Assembly: GCA_023404955.1 (NCBI GenBank)
Contig: JAEXZY010000008.1
Coordinates: 62,001-126,000, forward strand
DNA length: 64,000 bases
Reading direction: 5' to 3'
DNA from: Actinomycetes bacterium
Lineage (GTDB): Bacteria > Actinomycetota > Actinomycetes > Mycobacteriales > Mycobacteriaceae
This document shows positions 1-8,411 of the stretch, piece after piece (positions within the stretch are counted from its first letter, which is position 1; each line of letters begins with the position of its first letter). The position numbers and the translations under genes are program-made. The notes beneath the pieces are model-generated. The model was given only the letters and a program-made list of their open reading frames with translations. It was not told the origin of the DNA and did not search any database.

Positions 1-3000
1 CCGGCGTGTACGAGCTGCCCGCACTGCTCGAGGTGGTGTTCCACCGCGGGTCCAAGATGCACGACATCGTGCCGCGCGACGCCGCGGGCCGGTCCAACTA
101 CCGGCTGGCCGCGATCCGCCCGTCACAGATCGATCTCGACGATGCCGACGTGAAGGCCTTCGTCGCCGAGATCTCCGAGCGCACAGGGGAATTCCTGGAG
201 ATCGTGAACTTCAACCTGCGTGGCTCGCAGTACGCCATCGCGGGCACGGTCGCGGGTCTGGAGGCGCTCGAGGAAGAGGTCGAGCGTCGTCGCGAGATCA
301 GCGGTGGCAAGCGCTCGTTCATCCTGGTGCCCGGCATCGACGTGCCGTTCCACTCCTCGGTGCTGCGGGTCGGCGTCGCCGACTTCCGCCGCGCGCTGGA
401 GCGAGTCATGCCCGAACCCAGCGATCCCGAACTGCTGGTCGGCCGGTACATCCCGAACCTGGTGCCGCGGCCGTTCACGCTGGATCGCGACTTCGTGCAG
501 GAGATCCGCGATCTCGTGCCTGCCGAGCCGCTCGACGAGATCCTGGCCGACTACGACACCTGGCGCACCGAGCGTCCGAAGGAGTTGTGCCGCAAGATCG
601 TCATCGAGCTGCTGGCGTGGCAGTTCGCCAGCCCGGTGCGCTGGATCGAGACCCAGGATCTGCTGTTCATCGAGGAGGCCGCAGGCGGCCTCGGGGTGGA
701 GCGCTTCGTCGAGATCGGTGTGAAGAATGCGCCGACGGTCGCCGGGCTGGCCACCAACACGCTGAAGCTGCCGGAGTACTCGCACAACACCACCGAGGTG
801 CTCAACGCCGAGCGTGACGCCGCGGTGCTGTTCGCGACCGACACCGATCCCGAACCCGAGATCGAGGACACCCCGCCGCCGCCGGCGTCCGCCGAACCGG
901 CTGCAGCGCCGGTCGAGGCCGCCCCGGCTGCTCCCGCTCCCGCGGCGGCACCGTCAGGTGGACCTCGTCCCGAGGACATCGCGTTCGACGCCTCCGACGC
1001 CACGATGGCGCTCATCGCGCTGTCGGCGAAGATCCGCATCGACCAGATCGAGCCGCTGGACTCCATCGAGTCGATCACCGACGGTGCATCCTCGCGCCGT
1101 AACCAGATGCTCGTCGACCTCGGTTCGGAGCTGAACCTGGGCGCGATCGACGGTGCGGCAGAAGCGGATCTGGCCGGACTGAAGTCTCAGGTCACCAAAC
1201 TGGCCCGGACGTACAAGCCGTTCGGACCGGTGCTGTCCGACGCGATCAACGATCAGCTGCGCACGGTCCTCGGGCCGTCGGGCAAGCGCCCGGCGTACAT
1301 CACCGAACGCGTCACCAAGACGTGGGAGCTGGGTGAGGGCTGGGCCAAGCACGCCACCGTCGAGGTGGCGCTGGGGACCCGCGAGGGCTCCAGCGTTCGC
1401 GGCGGCGCACTGGGCGGCCTGCATGACGGTGCGCTGGCCGACGCGGCGGCGGTCGACAAGGCGATCGACGCGGCCGTGGCCGCGGTTGCGGCACGCCGCG
1501 GCGTGTCGGTGTCACTGCCCTCCGCCGGCGGCGCCGGCGGCGGTGTCGTCGACTCGGCGGCCCTCGGTGAATTCGCCGAGCAGGTCACCGGACCCGACGG
1601 CGTGCTGGCCTCGGCGGCCCGCACGATCCTCGATCAGCTGGGCCTGGGTGCACCCCTGGTCACCCCGGATGCCGCGGCCGACGCGGAGCTCATCGACCTG
1701 GTGACCGCCGAATTGGGTTCGGACTGGCCGCGTCTGGTGGCGCCGTCGTTCGACGCCCGCAAGGCGGTCCTGCTCGACGACCGGTGGGCCAGTGCGCGTG
1801 AGGATCTGGTCCGGATCTGGCTGATGGACGACGACGAGATCGAGGCGAACTGGACGCACCTGTCGGAGCGGTTCGAAGGTGCGGGTCACGTGGTCGGCAC
1901 GCAGGCGACCTACTGGCAGGGCAAGGCGCTGGCCGCAGGCCGCAATGTCCACGCCTCGCTGTACGCCCGTGCGGCAGCGGGCGCGGAGAACCCGGGCACG
2001 GGCCGCTACAGCGACGAGGTCGCGGTCGTGACCGGTGCGTCGAAGGGCTCGATCGCGGCGTCGGTGGCAGCGCAACTGCTCGCCGGTGGCGCGACCGTGA
2101 TCGCGACGACGTCCAAGCTGGACGATTCGCGACTGGCCTTCTACCGCAACCTCTACCGTGACAACGCCTGCTTCGGCGCCAAGCTGTGGGTGCTGCCGGC
2201 GAACATGGCCTCCTACAACGACATCGACGCGCTGGTCGAGTGGGTGGGCAACGAGCAGACCGAGAGCCTCGGACCCAAATCAATCCACGTCAAGGACGCG
2301 CTGTCGCCCACGCTGCTGTTCCCGTTCGCCGCACCGCGAGTGGGTGGCGACCTCTCCGAGGTCGGGGCACGCGCCGAGATGGAGATGAAGGTCCTGCTGT
2401 GGGCCGTGCAGCGGCTGATCGCCGGACTGTCCCACATCGGAGCGGACCGCGACATCGCAGCACGCCTGCACGTCGTGCTGCCGGGCTCGCCCAACCGCGG
2501 CATGTTCGGCGGTGACGGTGCCTACGGCGAGGCCAAGGCGTCGCTCGACGCGCTCGTCTCGCGCTGGAAGGCCGAGACGTCATGGGCGCAGCGGGTCAGC
2601 CTGGCACACGCGCTGATCGGCTGGACCCGGGGCACCGGGCTGATGGGCCACAACGACGTCATCGTCGACGCGGTCGAAGAAGCAGGCGTCACCACCTACT
2701 CCACGGAGCAGATGGCCGGCATGCTGCTGGACCTGTGCGACGTCGAGACCAGGGTCGCCGCGGCGCGGGAACCGGTCGAGGCCGACCTCACCGGTGGCCT
2801 GGGAGAGGCCGATCTCGACATGGCCGAGCTCGCCGCCAAGGCGCGCGAGGAAGCGACGTCCGCGCCGGCCGAGGACGACGCCGAGGACGAGGTTGCCGCG
2901 CAGACGATTTCGGCTTTGCCGTCGCCGCCTCGCCCGGTGACCGGTGCGCCGGTGCCGGAGTGGGCCGACCTCGACGTCGACCCGGCCGATCTCGTGGTCA

Positions 3001-4883
3001 TCGTCGGTGGTGCCGAACTCGGGCCCTACGGCTCGTCGCGGACCCGCTTCGAGATGGAGGTCGACAACGAACTGTCGGCCGCCGGTGTGCTCGAGTTGGC
3101 GTGGACGACCGGCCTCATCACATGGGAGGACGACCCGCAGCCGGGCTGGTACGACACGCAGTCCGGTGAGCTGGTCGACGAATCCGAGCTCGTCGAGCGT
3201 TACCACGACGCGGTCGTGGAGCGGTGCGGCATCCGCGAGTTCGTCGACGACGGCGCGATCGACCCCGATCACGCGTCGCCGCTGCTCGTCAGTGTGTTCC
3301 TGGACAAGGACTTCCGGTTCGTGGTGTCCAGCGAAACCGACGCGCGTGCGTTCGTCGCATTCGATCCCGAGCACACCGTGGCCCGGCCGATCCCGGACAG
3401 CGGGGACTGGGAGGTGATCCGCAAGGCGGGCACCGAGATCCGCGTTCCGCGCAAGACCAAGCTCTCGCGGACCGTGGGCGCCCAGATTCCGACCGGCTTC
3501 GATCCGACCGTGTGGGGTGTCAGCCCCGACATGGCGACCTCGATCGACCGGGTGGCGCTGTGGAACATTGTCGCGACCGTGGATGCGTTCCTGTCGTCGG
3601 GCTTCACCCCGTCAGAGCTGATGCGGTGGGTGCACCCGAGCCTGGTGGCCTCTACCCAGGGCACCGGCATGGGCGGCATGACCTCGATGCAGACGATGTA
3701 CCACGGCAACCTGCTGGGCCGCAGCAAGCCGAACGACATCCTGCAGGAGGTGTTGCCGAATGTCGTTGCAGCGCATGTCATGCAGTCCTATGTCGGCGGC
3801 TACGGCGCGATGGTGCACCCGGTGGGTGCCTGCGCGACCGCGGCGGTCTCGGTCGAAGAAGGCGTCGACAAGATCAAGCTCGGCAAGGCCGAGCTGGTGG
3901 TCGCGGGCGGTTTCGACGATCTGACGCTGGAAGCGATCATCGGCTTCGGTGACATGGCGGCCACCGCCGACACCGAGATGATGCGTGCCAAGGGCATCAG
4001 TGACTCGAAGATCTCGCGGGCCAACGACCGGCGCCGGCTGGGCTTCCTGGAAGCCGAAGGCGGCGGCACGATCCTGCTGGCGCGTGGCGATCTGGCACTG
4101 AAGATGGGTCTGCCGGTGCTGGCCGTGGTGGGCTACGCCCAGTCCTTCGCCGACGGCGTGCACACCTCGATCCCGGCTCCCGGCCTGGGTGCGCTGGGTG
4201 CCGGCCGCGGTGGGCGGGACTCGGTGCTGGCTCGTTCGCTGAACAAGCTCGGGGTGGGTGCCGACGACATCGCGGTGATCTCCAAGCACGACACGTCGAC
4301 ACTGGCCAACGATCCCAACGAGACCGAGCTGCACGAGCGGCTCGCGACCTCGCTGGGCCGCTCCGACGGTGCGCCGCTGTTCGTCATCAGCCAGAAGAGC
4401 CTGACCGGCCACGCCAAGGGCGGTGCCGCGGTCTTCCAGATGATGGGCCTGTGCCAGGTCCTGCGCGACGGCGTCATCCCGCCGAACCGCAGCCTGGACT
4501 GTGTCGACGACGAGCTGGCCACCTCGGCGCACTTCGTGTGGCCGCGGGAGACGCTGCGCCTCGGCGAGAAGTACCCGCTCAAGGCCGGTCTGGTGACCAG
4601 CCTCGGGTTCGGGCACGTGTCGGGTCTGATTGCGCTGGTGCATCCGCAGGCGTTCCTGGCGACACTGACTCCCGAGCAGCGGGCGACCTACACCGCCCAG
4701 GCTCAGGAGCGCATACTGGCCGGTCAACGCCGGCTCGCCTCGGCGATCGCAGGCGGGCGGCCGATGTACGAGCGGCCCGAGGGGCGTCGCTTCAACGGTG
4801 AGCATCCGGAGAAGGCGCAGGAGGCGGCGATGTTGCTCGACACGGCGTCGCGTCTCGGCGAGAACGGGGTGTATCAGCGGTGA
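1..4883 (+). CDS. fas: Type I fatty acid synthase, C-terminal half (5' end outside window)
   Basis: Cytosolic multifunctional FAS-I that makes the C16-C26 acyl-CoAs used for phospholipids and mycolate primers. About 1626 residues are present, roughly half of a protein that is about 3070 residues in M. tuberculosis. In order I see the end of the malonyl/palmitoyl transferase domain, a Pro/Ala linker (nt 862-960), an acyl carrier domain with a candidate phosphopantetheine serine in a GASSRR context (nt ~1083-1100), a ketoreductase with an NAD(P)-binding VTGASKGS (nt ~2029-2052), and a ketosynthase with the active-site cysteine in VGACATA (nt ~3825-3845) and histidines in SKHDTS (nt ~4285) and LTGHAKGG (nt ~4400). 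The reading frame is open from the first base. acpS follows 22 nt downstream. Confidence 0.97.
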   Translation, partial: GVYELPALLEVVFHRGSKMHDIVPRDAAGRSNYRLAAIRPSQIDLDDADVKAFVAEISERTGEFLEIVNFNLRGSQYAIAGTVAGLEALEEEVERRREISGGKRSFILVPGIDVPFHSSVLRVGVADFRRALERVMPEPSDPELLVGRYIPNLVPRPFTLDRDFVQEIRDLVPAEPLDEILADYDTWRTERPKELCRKIVIELLAWQFASPVRWIETQDLLFIEEAAGGLGVERFVEIGVKNAPTVAGLATNTLKLPEYSHNTTEVLNAERDAAVLFATDTDPEPEIEDTPPPPASAEPAAAPVEAAPAAPAPAAAPSGGPRPEDIAFDASDATMALIALSAKIRIDQIEPLDSIESITDGASSRRNQMLVDLGSELNLGAIDGAAEADLAGLKSQVTKLARTYKPFGPVLSDAINDQLRTVLGPSGKRPAYITERVTKTWELGEGWAKHATVEVALGTREGSSVRGGALGGLHDGALADAAAVDKAIDAAVAAVAARRGVSVSLPSAGGAGGGVVDSAALGEFAEQVTGPDGVLASAARTILDQLGLGAPLVTPDAAADAELIDLVTAELGSDWPRLVAPSFDARKAVLLDDRWASAREDLVRIWLMDDDEIEANWTHLSERFEGAGHVVGTQATYWQGKALAAGRNVHASLYARAAAGAENPGTGRYSDEVAVVTGASKGSIAASVAAQLLAGGATVIATTSKLDDSRLAFYRNLYRDNACFGAKLWVLPANMASYNDIDALVEWVGNEQTESLGPKSIHVKDALSPTLLFPFAAPRVGGDLSEVGARAEMEMKVLLWAVQRLIAGLSHIGADRDIAARLHVVLPGSPNRGMFGGDGAYGEAKASLDALVSRWKAETSWAQRVSLAHALIGWTRGTGLMGHNDVIVDAVEEAGVTTYSTEQMAGMLLDLCDVETRVAAAREPVEADLTGGLGEADLDMAELAAKAREEATSAPAEDDAEDEVAAQTISALPSPPRPVTGAPVPEWADLDVDPADLVVIVGGAELGPYGSSRTRFEMEVDNELSAAGVLELAWTTGLITWEDDPQPGWYDTQSGELVDESELVERYHDAVVERCGIREFVDDGAIDPDHASPLLVSVFLDKDFRFVVSSETDARAFVAFDPEHTVARPIPDSGDWEVIRKAGTEIRVPRKTKLSRTVGAQIPTGFDPTVWGVSPDMATSIDRVALWNIVATVDAFLSSGFTPSELMRWVHPSLVASTQGTGMGGMTSMQTMYHGNLLGRSKPNDILQEVLPNVVAAHVMQSYVGGYGAMVHPVGACATAAVSVEEGVDKIKLGKAELVVAGGFDDLTLEAIIGFGDMAATADTEMMRAKGISDSKISRANDRRRLGFLEAEGGGTILLARGDLALKMGLPVLAVVGYAQSFADGVHTSIPAPGLGALGAGRGGRDSVLARSLNKLGVGADDIAVISKHDTSTLANDPNETELHERLATSLGRSDGAPLFVISQKSLTGHAKGGAAVFQMMGLCQVLRDGVIPPNRSLDCVDDELATSAHFVWPRETLRLGEKYPLKAGLVTSLGFGHVSGLIALVHPQAFLATLTPEQRATYTAQAQERILAGQRRLASAIAGGRPMYERPEGRRFNGEHPEKAQEAAMLLDTASRLGENGVYQR

Positions 4884-4892
4884 ACCGTGGGA

Positions 4893-4898
4893 TAGCGT
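4893..4898 (+). promoter_or_regulatory. Leaderless -10 element (TAGCGT) for acpS
   Basis: TAGCGT fits the mycobacterial -10 consensus TANNNT and lies 7 nt before the GTG start of acpS, inside the 22-nt gap after fas. The spacing predicts a transcript that begins at the start codon, so acpS probably has its own promoter besides read-through. Confidence 0.45.
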
Positions 4899-4905
4899 GC
4901 TGGCC

Positions 4906-5298
4906 GTGGGCATCGTCGGGATAGGTATCGACCTCGTCTCCATTCCCGACTTCGCCGAGCAGGTGGACCGGCCGGGCACGGTGTTCGCGGAAACGTTCAC
5001 GCCGGGGGAGCGGCGCGACGCCGCCGACAAGAGTTCGTCGGCGGCGCGCCACCTGGCGGCGCGGTGGGCGGCCAAGGAGGCCGTGATCAAGGCGTGGTCG
5101 GGATCGCGGTTCTCCAAGCGGCCCGTGCTGCCCGAGGCGATCCACCGCGACATCGAGGTGATCACCGACATGTGGGGTCGGCCCCGCGTCCGCTTGACGG
5201 GCGCGGTGGCCGAGCACCTCAAAGAGGTGACCATCCATCTCTCGCTCACCCACGAGGCCGACACCGCAGCCGCGGTGGCTGTCCTCGAGGAGCGGTAG
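4906..5298 (+). CDS. acpS: Holo-[acyl-carrier-protein] synthase AcpS
   Basis: Transfers the 4'-phosphopantetheine group of CoA to the carrier-domain serine of FAS-I and probably of AcpM. The predicted protein is 130 residues, the usual AcpS size. It opens with VGIVGIGIDLVSIPDFAEQ, which holds the family's metal-binding Asp, and has the second signature RWAAKEAVIKAW (nt ~5065-5100). I chose the GTG at 4906 because it gives the conserved N-terminus and follows a -10 element by 7 nt; an upstream in-frame start would overlap fas. The fas-acpS pairing is conserved in mycobacteria and puts the modifying enzyme next to its substrate. Confidence 0.95.
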   Translation: MGIVGIGIDLVSIPDFAEQVDRPGTVFAETFTPGERRDAADKSSSAARHLAARWAAKEAVIKAWSGSRFSKRPVLPEAIHRDIEVITDMWGRPRVRLTGAVAEHLKEVTIHLSLTHEADTAAAVAVLEER

Positions 5299-5304
5299 CG
5301 GCGC

Positions 5305-5310
5305 TACCCT
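5305..5310 (+). promoter_or_regulatory. Leaderless -10 element (TACCCT) for the M20 peptidase
   Basis: TACCCT fits TANNNT and stands 7 nt before the ATG at 5318, in the 19-nt gap after acpS. No Shine-Dalgarno sequence is evident before this ATG, which agrees with a leaderless transcript. Confidence 0.45.
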
Positions 5311-5317
5311 CGTCGCT

Positions 5318-6682
5318 ATGAGTGATCTCGTTCAGCGGGTCCGCGATGTGCTGCCGTCGGTGCGGGCCGATCTCGAGGACCTGGTCCGCATCCAGTCCGT
5401 CTGGGCGGATCCCCAGCGCCGCGACGAGGTCACGCGCAGCGCCGATGCCGTGGCGAAGTTGTTGTCGGACGCGGGTTTCGGCGACGTCCGCATCGTCTCC
5501 GAAAGTGGTGCGCCCACGGTCATCGCGCACCACCCCGCCCCCGAAGGAGCGCCGACGGTTCTGCTGTACGCGCACCACGATGTGCAGCCCGAAGGTGATC
5601 CGGCCGGCTGGCACAGCCCGCCGTTCGAGCCGACCGAACGCGACGGTCGTCTTTACGGTCGCGGTACGGCCGACGACAAGGCCGGCATCGCAACGCATCT
5701 CGCCGCTTTCCGGGCGCACGGCGGCGCCCCGCCCGTCGGCGTGACGGTGTTCGTCGAAGGTGAGGAGGAATCGGGCTCACCGTCGCTGTCGCGCTTGCTG
5801 GCGGCGCACGAGGACGCGCTGGCGGCTGACGTCATCGTGATCGCCGACTCGGACAATTGGAGCACCGACACCCCGTCGCTGACCGTGTCGCTGCGCGGCC
5901 TGGCCGACTGCGTGGTCGAGGTGTCGACCCTCGACCACGGCCTGCATTCGGGCATGTGGGGCGGCGTCGTGCCCGACGCGCTGATGGTGCTGGTGCGGCT
6001 GCTGGCCAGCCTGCATGACAACGACGGCAACGTGGCCGTCGAGGGTCTGCGCGAGGCGACGGCCGCCGATGTCGACTACACCCCCGAACGGGTGCGCGCC
6101 GACACCGGGGTTCTCGAGGGCGTGGCCGAGATCGGTTCTGGCGCAGTGGCACAACGACTCTGGGCCAAACCTGCGATCACGGTCATCGGTATCGACACCA
6201 CGCCGATCGCGAAGGCATCGAACACGTTGATCCCGTCGGCGCGGGCCAAGGTCAGCATGCGGGTGGCCCCAGGCGGCGATGCCGTCGAGCACCTGGCTGC
6301 CCTGACTCGGCATCTGGAGCAGCACGCGCCGTGGGGTGCCCGGGTGACGGTGACGCCCGGCGACGTCGGCCAGCCCTACGCCATCGACGCCACCGGCCCG
6401 ATCTACGACGCAGCGCGCGAGGCGTTCCGGGAGGCGTGGGGCCGGGACGCGGTCGACACCGGCGTCGGCGGCTCGATCCCGTTCATCGCGGCCTTCGCCG
6501 CCGCGTTCCCCGACGCGAAGATCTTGGTCACGGGCGTCGAGGACCCGGACACCCAGGCGCACAGCATCAACGAGAGCCTGCACCTGGGGGTCCTGGAGCG
6601 CGCCGCGACCGCGGAGGCGCTGCTGTTGGCGAAACTGGGGCTGCTCGCCGCACTGGGATCAGACGGACAGATCGCGCCGTAG
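5318..6682 (+). CDS. M20 family metallopeptidase / dipeptidase
   Basis: Zinc-dependent hydrolase of the M20/ArgE-DapE-carnosinase family, 454 residues and probably cytosolic. Metal-binding motifs are visible: AHHDVQ with His86 and Asp88, GRGTADDKAG, and EGEEESGS, which carries the catalytic Glu pair. A dimerisation (lid) domain with SGMWGG lies in the middle, and a late VGGSIPF segment precedes the C-terminal metal ligand region. It matches the gene next to acpS in M. tuberculosis (Rv2522c). Its substrate is unknown to me; peptide or N-acyl amino acid hydrolysis is inferred from the family. The 3' end overlaps the convergent bcp gene by 24 nt. Confidence 0.88.
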   Translation: MSDLVQRVRDVLPSVRADLEDLVRIQSVWADPQRRDEVTRSADAVAKLLSDAGFGDVRIVSESGAPTVIAHHPAPEGAPTVLLYAHHDVQPEGDPAGWHSPPFEPTERDGRLYGRGTADDKAGIATHLAAFRAHGGAPPVGVTVFVEGEEESGSPSLSRLLAAHEDALAADVIVIADSDNWSTDTPSLTVSLRGLADCVVEVSTLDHGLHSGMWGGVVPDALMVLVRLLASLHDNDGNVAVEGLREATAADVDYTPERVRADTGVLEGVAEIGSGAVAQRLWAKPAITVIGIDTTPIAKASNTLIPSARAKVSMRVAPGGDAVEHLAALTRHLEQHAPWGARVTVTPGDVGQPYAIDATGPIYDAAREAFREAWGRDAVDTGVGGSIPFIAAFAAAFPDAKILVTGVEDPDTQAHSINESLHLGVLERAATAEALLLAKLGLLAALGSDGQIAP

Positions 6683-7132
6683 CTTGGCGACGTGGCCGGT
6701 GGCGCGGACGTTGTACTGCGCCACCTCGATCCTGCCTTTCTCGTCGACGACGAACGTCGAGCGGATCACTCCCTGCACCGTCTTGCCGTACATCGTCTTC
6801 TCGCCGTAGGCGCCCCACGCCTCGAGCACCGTGCGGTCGGGATCGGACAGCAGTGGGAAGGTCAGCCCTTCCTTGTCCCGGAACTTGGCGAGCTTCTCGG
6901 GCTTGTCCGGGGAGATGCCGACGACGTCCAACCCCGCATCGCCCAGCTCCGCCAGGCTGTCGCGGAAGTCGCAGGCCTGCTTCGTGCAGCCAGGGGTGGA
7001 GGCGGCGGGGTAGAAGTACACGATGACCTTCCGTCCCCTGTAGTCCGACAGCTTGACGGTGTTGCCGTCGGCGTCGGGGAGGCTGAACGCGGGGGCTTGA
7101 TCGCCCACCTCGAGGCGGGGAGTCTGCGGCAT
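6659..7132 (-). CDS. bcp: Peroxiredoxin, thioredoxin-dependent thiol peroxidase (Bcp/PrxQ)
   Basis: Reduces hydrogen peroxide and organic hydroperoxides in the cytosol with thiol donors. The protein is 157 residues with a thioredoxin fold. The peroxidatic Cys49 and resolving Cys54 sit in TPGCTKQACDF, the spacing of two-cysteine PrxQ enzymes. The ATG at 7132 gives the standard N-terminus (MPQTPRLEVGDQAPAF) and follows a GAAGGAGAG ribosome binding site; an upstream in-frame start would add residues unlike the family. It converges on the M20 peptidase and shares its last 24 bp. It is divergent from the DUF3618 gene with a 110-bp gap. Confidence 0.95.
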   Translation of the reverse strand: MPQTPRLEVGDQAPAFSLPDADGNTVKLSDYRGRKVIVYFYPAASTPGCTKQACDFRDSLAELGDAGLDVVGISPDKPEKLAKFRDKEGLTFPLLSDPDRTVLEAWGAYGEKTMYGKTVQGVIRSTFVVDEKGRIEVAQYNVRATGHVAKLRRDLSV

Positions 7133-7242
7133 GGCTGGTGGCTCTCCTTCGGTCCGTGGCGTCGATGCGCGACCGGGCGCTGCACTGAGCACCCGCTGAA
7201 CTAGGGTAGTGCGGCAGGACAAGCAGACGGGCGGAGGCATAC

Positions 7243-7467
7243 GTGGCGGATCGTGATCCCGACACCATCAAGGCCGAGATCGATCAGGCGCGCGATCAGC
7301 TGGCTCTGACCGTCGACTCGTTGGCGGCACGGGCCAATCCGCGGCGGCTTGCCGACGACCTCAAAGCAGGTGTGGTGCGGTTCGTGACGCGGCCGCCGGT
7401 CGCAATCTCGCTGGCCGGCGTCGGTGTGCTGGTGCTCGTCGTGGCTGTGCGGCGCGCGCGCCGCTGA
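7243..7467 (+). CDS. DUF3618 small membrane protein
   Basis: A 74-residue protein with a GTG start behind a GGAGG ribosome binding site. The N-terminal half is a charged helix of DUF3618 type (DPDTIKAEIDQARDQLALTV, then a NPRRLADDLK element). One transmembrane segment follows (about residues 50-68) with an Arg-rich cytoplasmic end. It corresponds to Rv2520c next to bcp in M. tuberculosis. Function is unknown; the family often accompanies small phage-holin-like envelope proteins. A TAGGGT -10-like hexamer at 7202-7207 would give a 5' leader of about 30 nt. Confidence 0.82.
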   Translation: MADRDPDTIKAEIDQARDQLALTVDSLAARANPRRLADDLKAGVVRFVTRPPVAISLAGVGVLVLVVAVRRARR

Positions 7468-7987
7468 CGGGTCAGCGGCGGCGAGCGGAGCGGAACCAGC
7501 TCGAGAGGGAAAACCCGGGCGGGTTGGCCACGCGGCCGAGCCGGCTGCAGCTGTGGACAAGAACCGGATGCTGCGCGGCAGCGTCCGCGCCCGAGCCTTC
7601 TGCTGCGGTAGCAGTCGTCGCCGGCTCCACCAGCCCTGACATCAGCTAAGTTCCTCGTTTCCCGTCACGGATCGAGGATGACCCCGCGTCCGTAATGATC
7701 AGCTAACGGCACCATAACACCCGATCTGCCGTATGCCCAGCGCAATCGTTATCCACGCGGCGAACCGAGGAAATGTTCGGGCTGATCCGAGGAGTTGACG
7801 GTCCGGTTGATTTCGCTCCGGATGAGCGACTCGTAGCACACCACCGCTCCCGCGTCTTACCGAACGGAAAAATTATGCGCAAACGTCAAAAATGCGTCTG
7901 CGACCACGGCGGCAGACAGGGTCGGCGGCGCCCGTCGCGGGTCATCTACGCTGACGGCTGACCCACCACGAGCAAAGGAGACGCGCG
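7468..7987. other. 520-bp stretch without a convincing gene
   Basis: It begins very GC-rich and becomes noticeably AT-richer from about 7640 to 7900. A 9-bp direct repeat, ATCAGCTAA, occurs at 7641-7649 and 7698-7706. A TTGACG (7795-7800) and a TACGCT (7947-7952) could be promoter elements; the latter is a plausible -10 for the gene at 7988. I see no tRNA, terminator or conserved protein. A regulatory RNA cannot be excluded. Confidence 0.5.
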
Positions 7988-8371
7988 ATGGCGTGGTTTC
8001 TCGCCCTGCAGGGCCCGTCCCAGCCCAGCCATCAGGCTTCGGTGTACGAGTTGCAGGATCTGACCGATGTCGACCAGCTGGCGCAGGAACTGGTCAGTGC
8101 CGTGACGCTGGATCGCGTGGTACCGATTCCGGCGATGCTGCCGCAGAACAACCGCAAGCGTCAGAAGGTCACGCTGTACGTGCGGCCCGCCGCGTGGGCG
8201 ATGTGGACTTTCTACGAGCTGAGCGATGACGACCGCCGCGCGCTGATGAAGGAGAACCCGCTCGTGCAGGCGATGCAGGCGCACCAGCAGCAGCACCACC
8301 CCGGCCAGCCCGGCGCCGCCGCTCCCAACCCGTTGACGGGTCAGCCCGGCCCGGGTGTGCCCCGGCGCTGA
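7988..8371 (+). CDS. Conserved hypothetical protein, Gln/His/Pro-rich tail
   Basis: I do not recognise this 127-residue protein. It has no signal peptide or membrane segment. Residues 1-90 look folded, with conserved-looking stretches such as QNNRKRQKVTLYVRPAAWAM and WTFYELSDDDRRALMKENP. The tail from about residue 95 is low complexity (QQQHHPGQPGAAAPNP, then GQPGPGVPRR). The ATG follows a strong AAAGGAG ribosome binding site at 7974-7980, which supports expression. It ends 40 nt before htpG on the same strand and may be co-transcribed with it. Confidence 0.7.
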   Translation: MAWFLALQGPSQPSHQASVYELQDLTDVDQLAQELVSAVTLDRVVPIPAMLPQNNRKRQKVTLYVRPAAWAMWTFYELSDDDRRALMKENPLVQAMQAHQQQHHPGQPGAAAPNPLTGQPGPGVPRR

Positions 8372-8411
8372 GCCTCAGACTTCCACTGCGCGAACCACGA
8401 AGGAGGACGTC

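Noticed and set aside
7773..7961. 62-residue frame in the gene-free stretch
   Set aside because: No ribosome binding site, Arg-rich composition, no recognisable motif, and it ends in the probable promoter region of the next gene.
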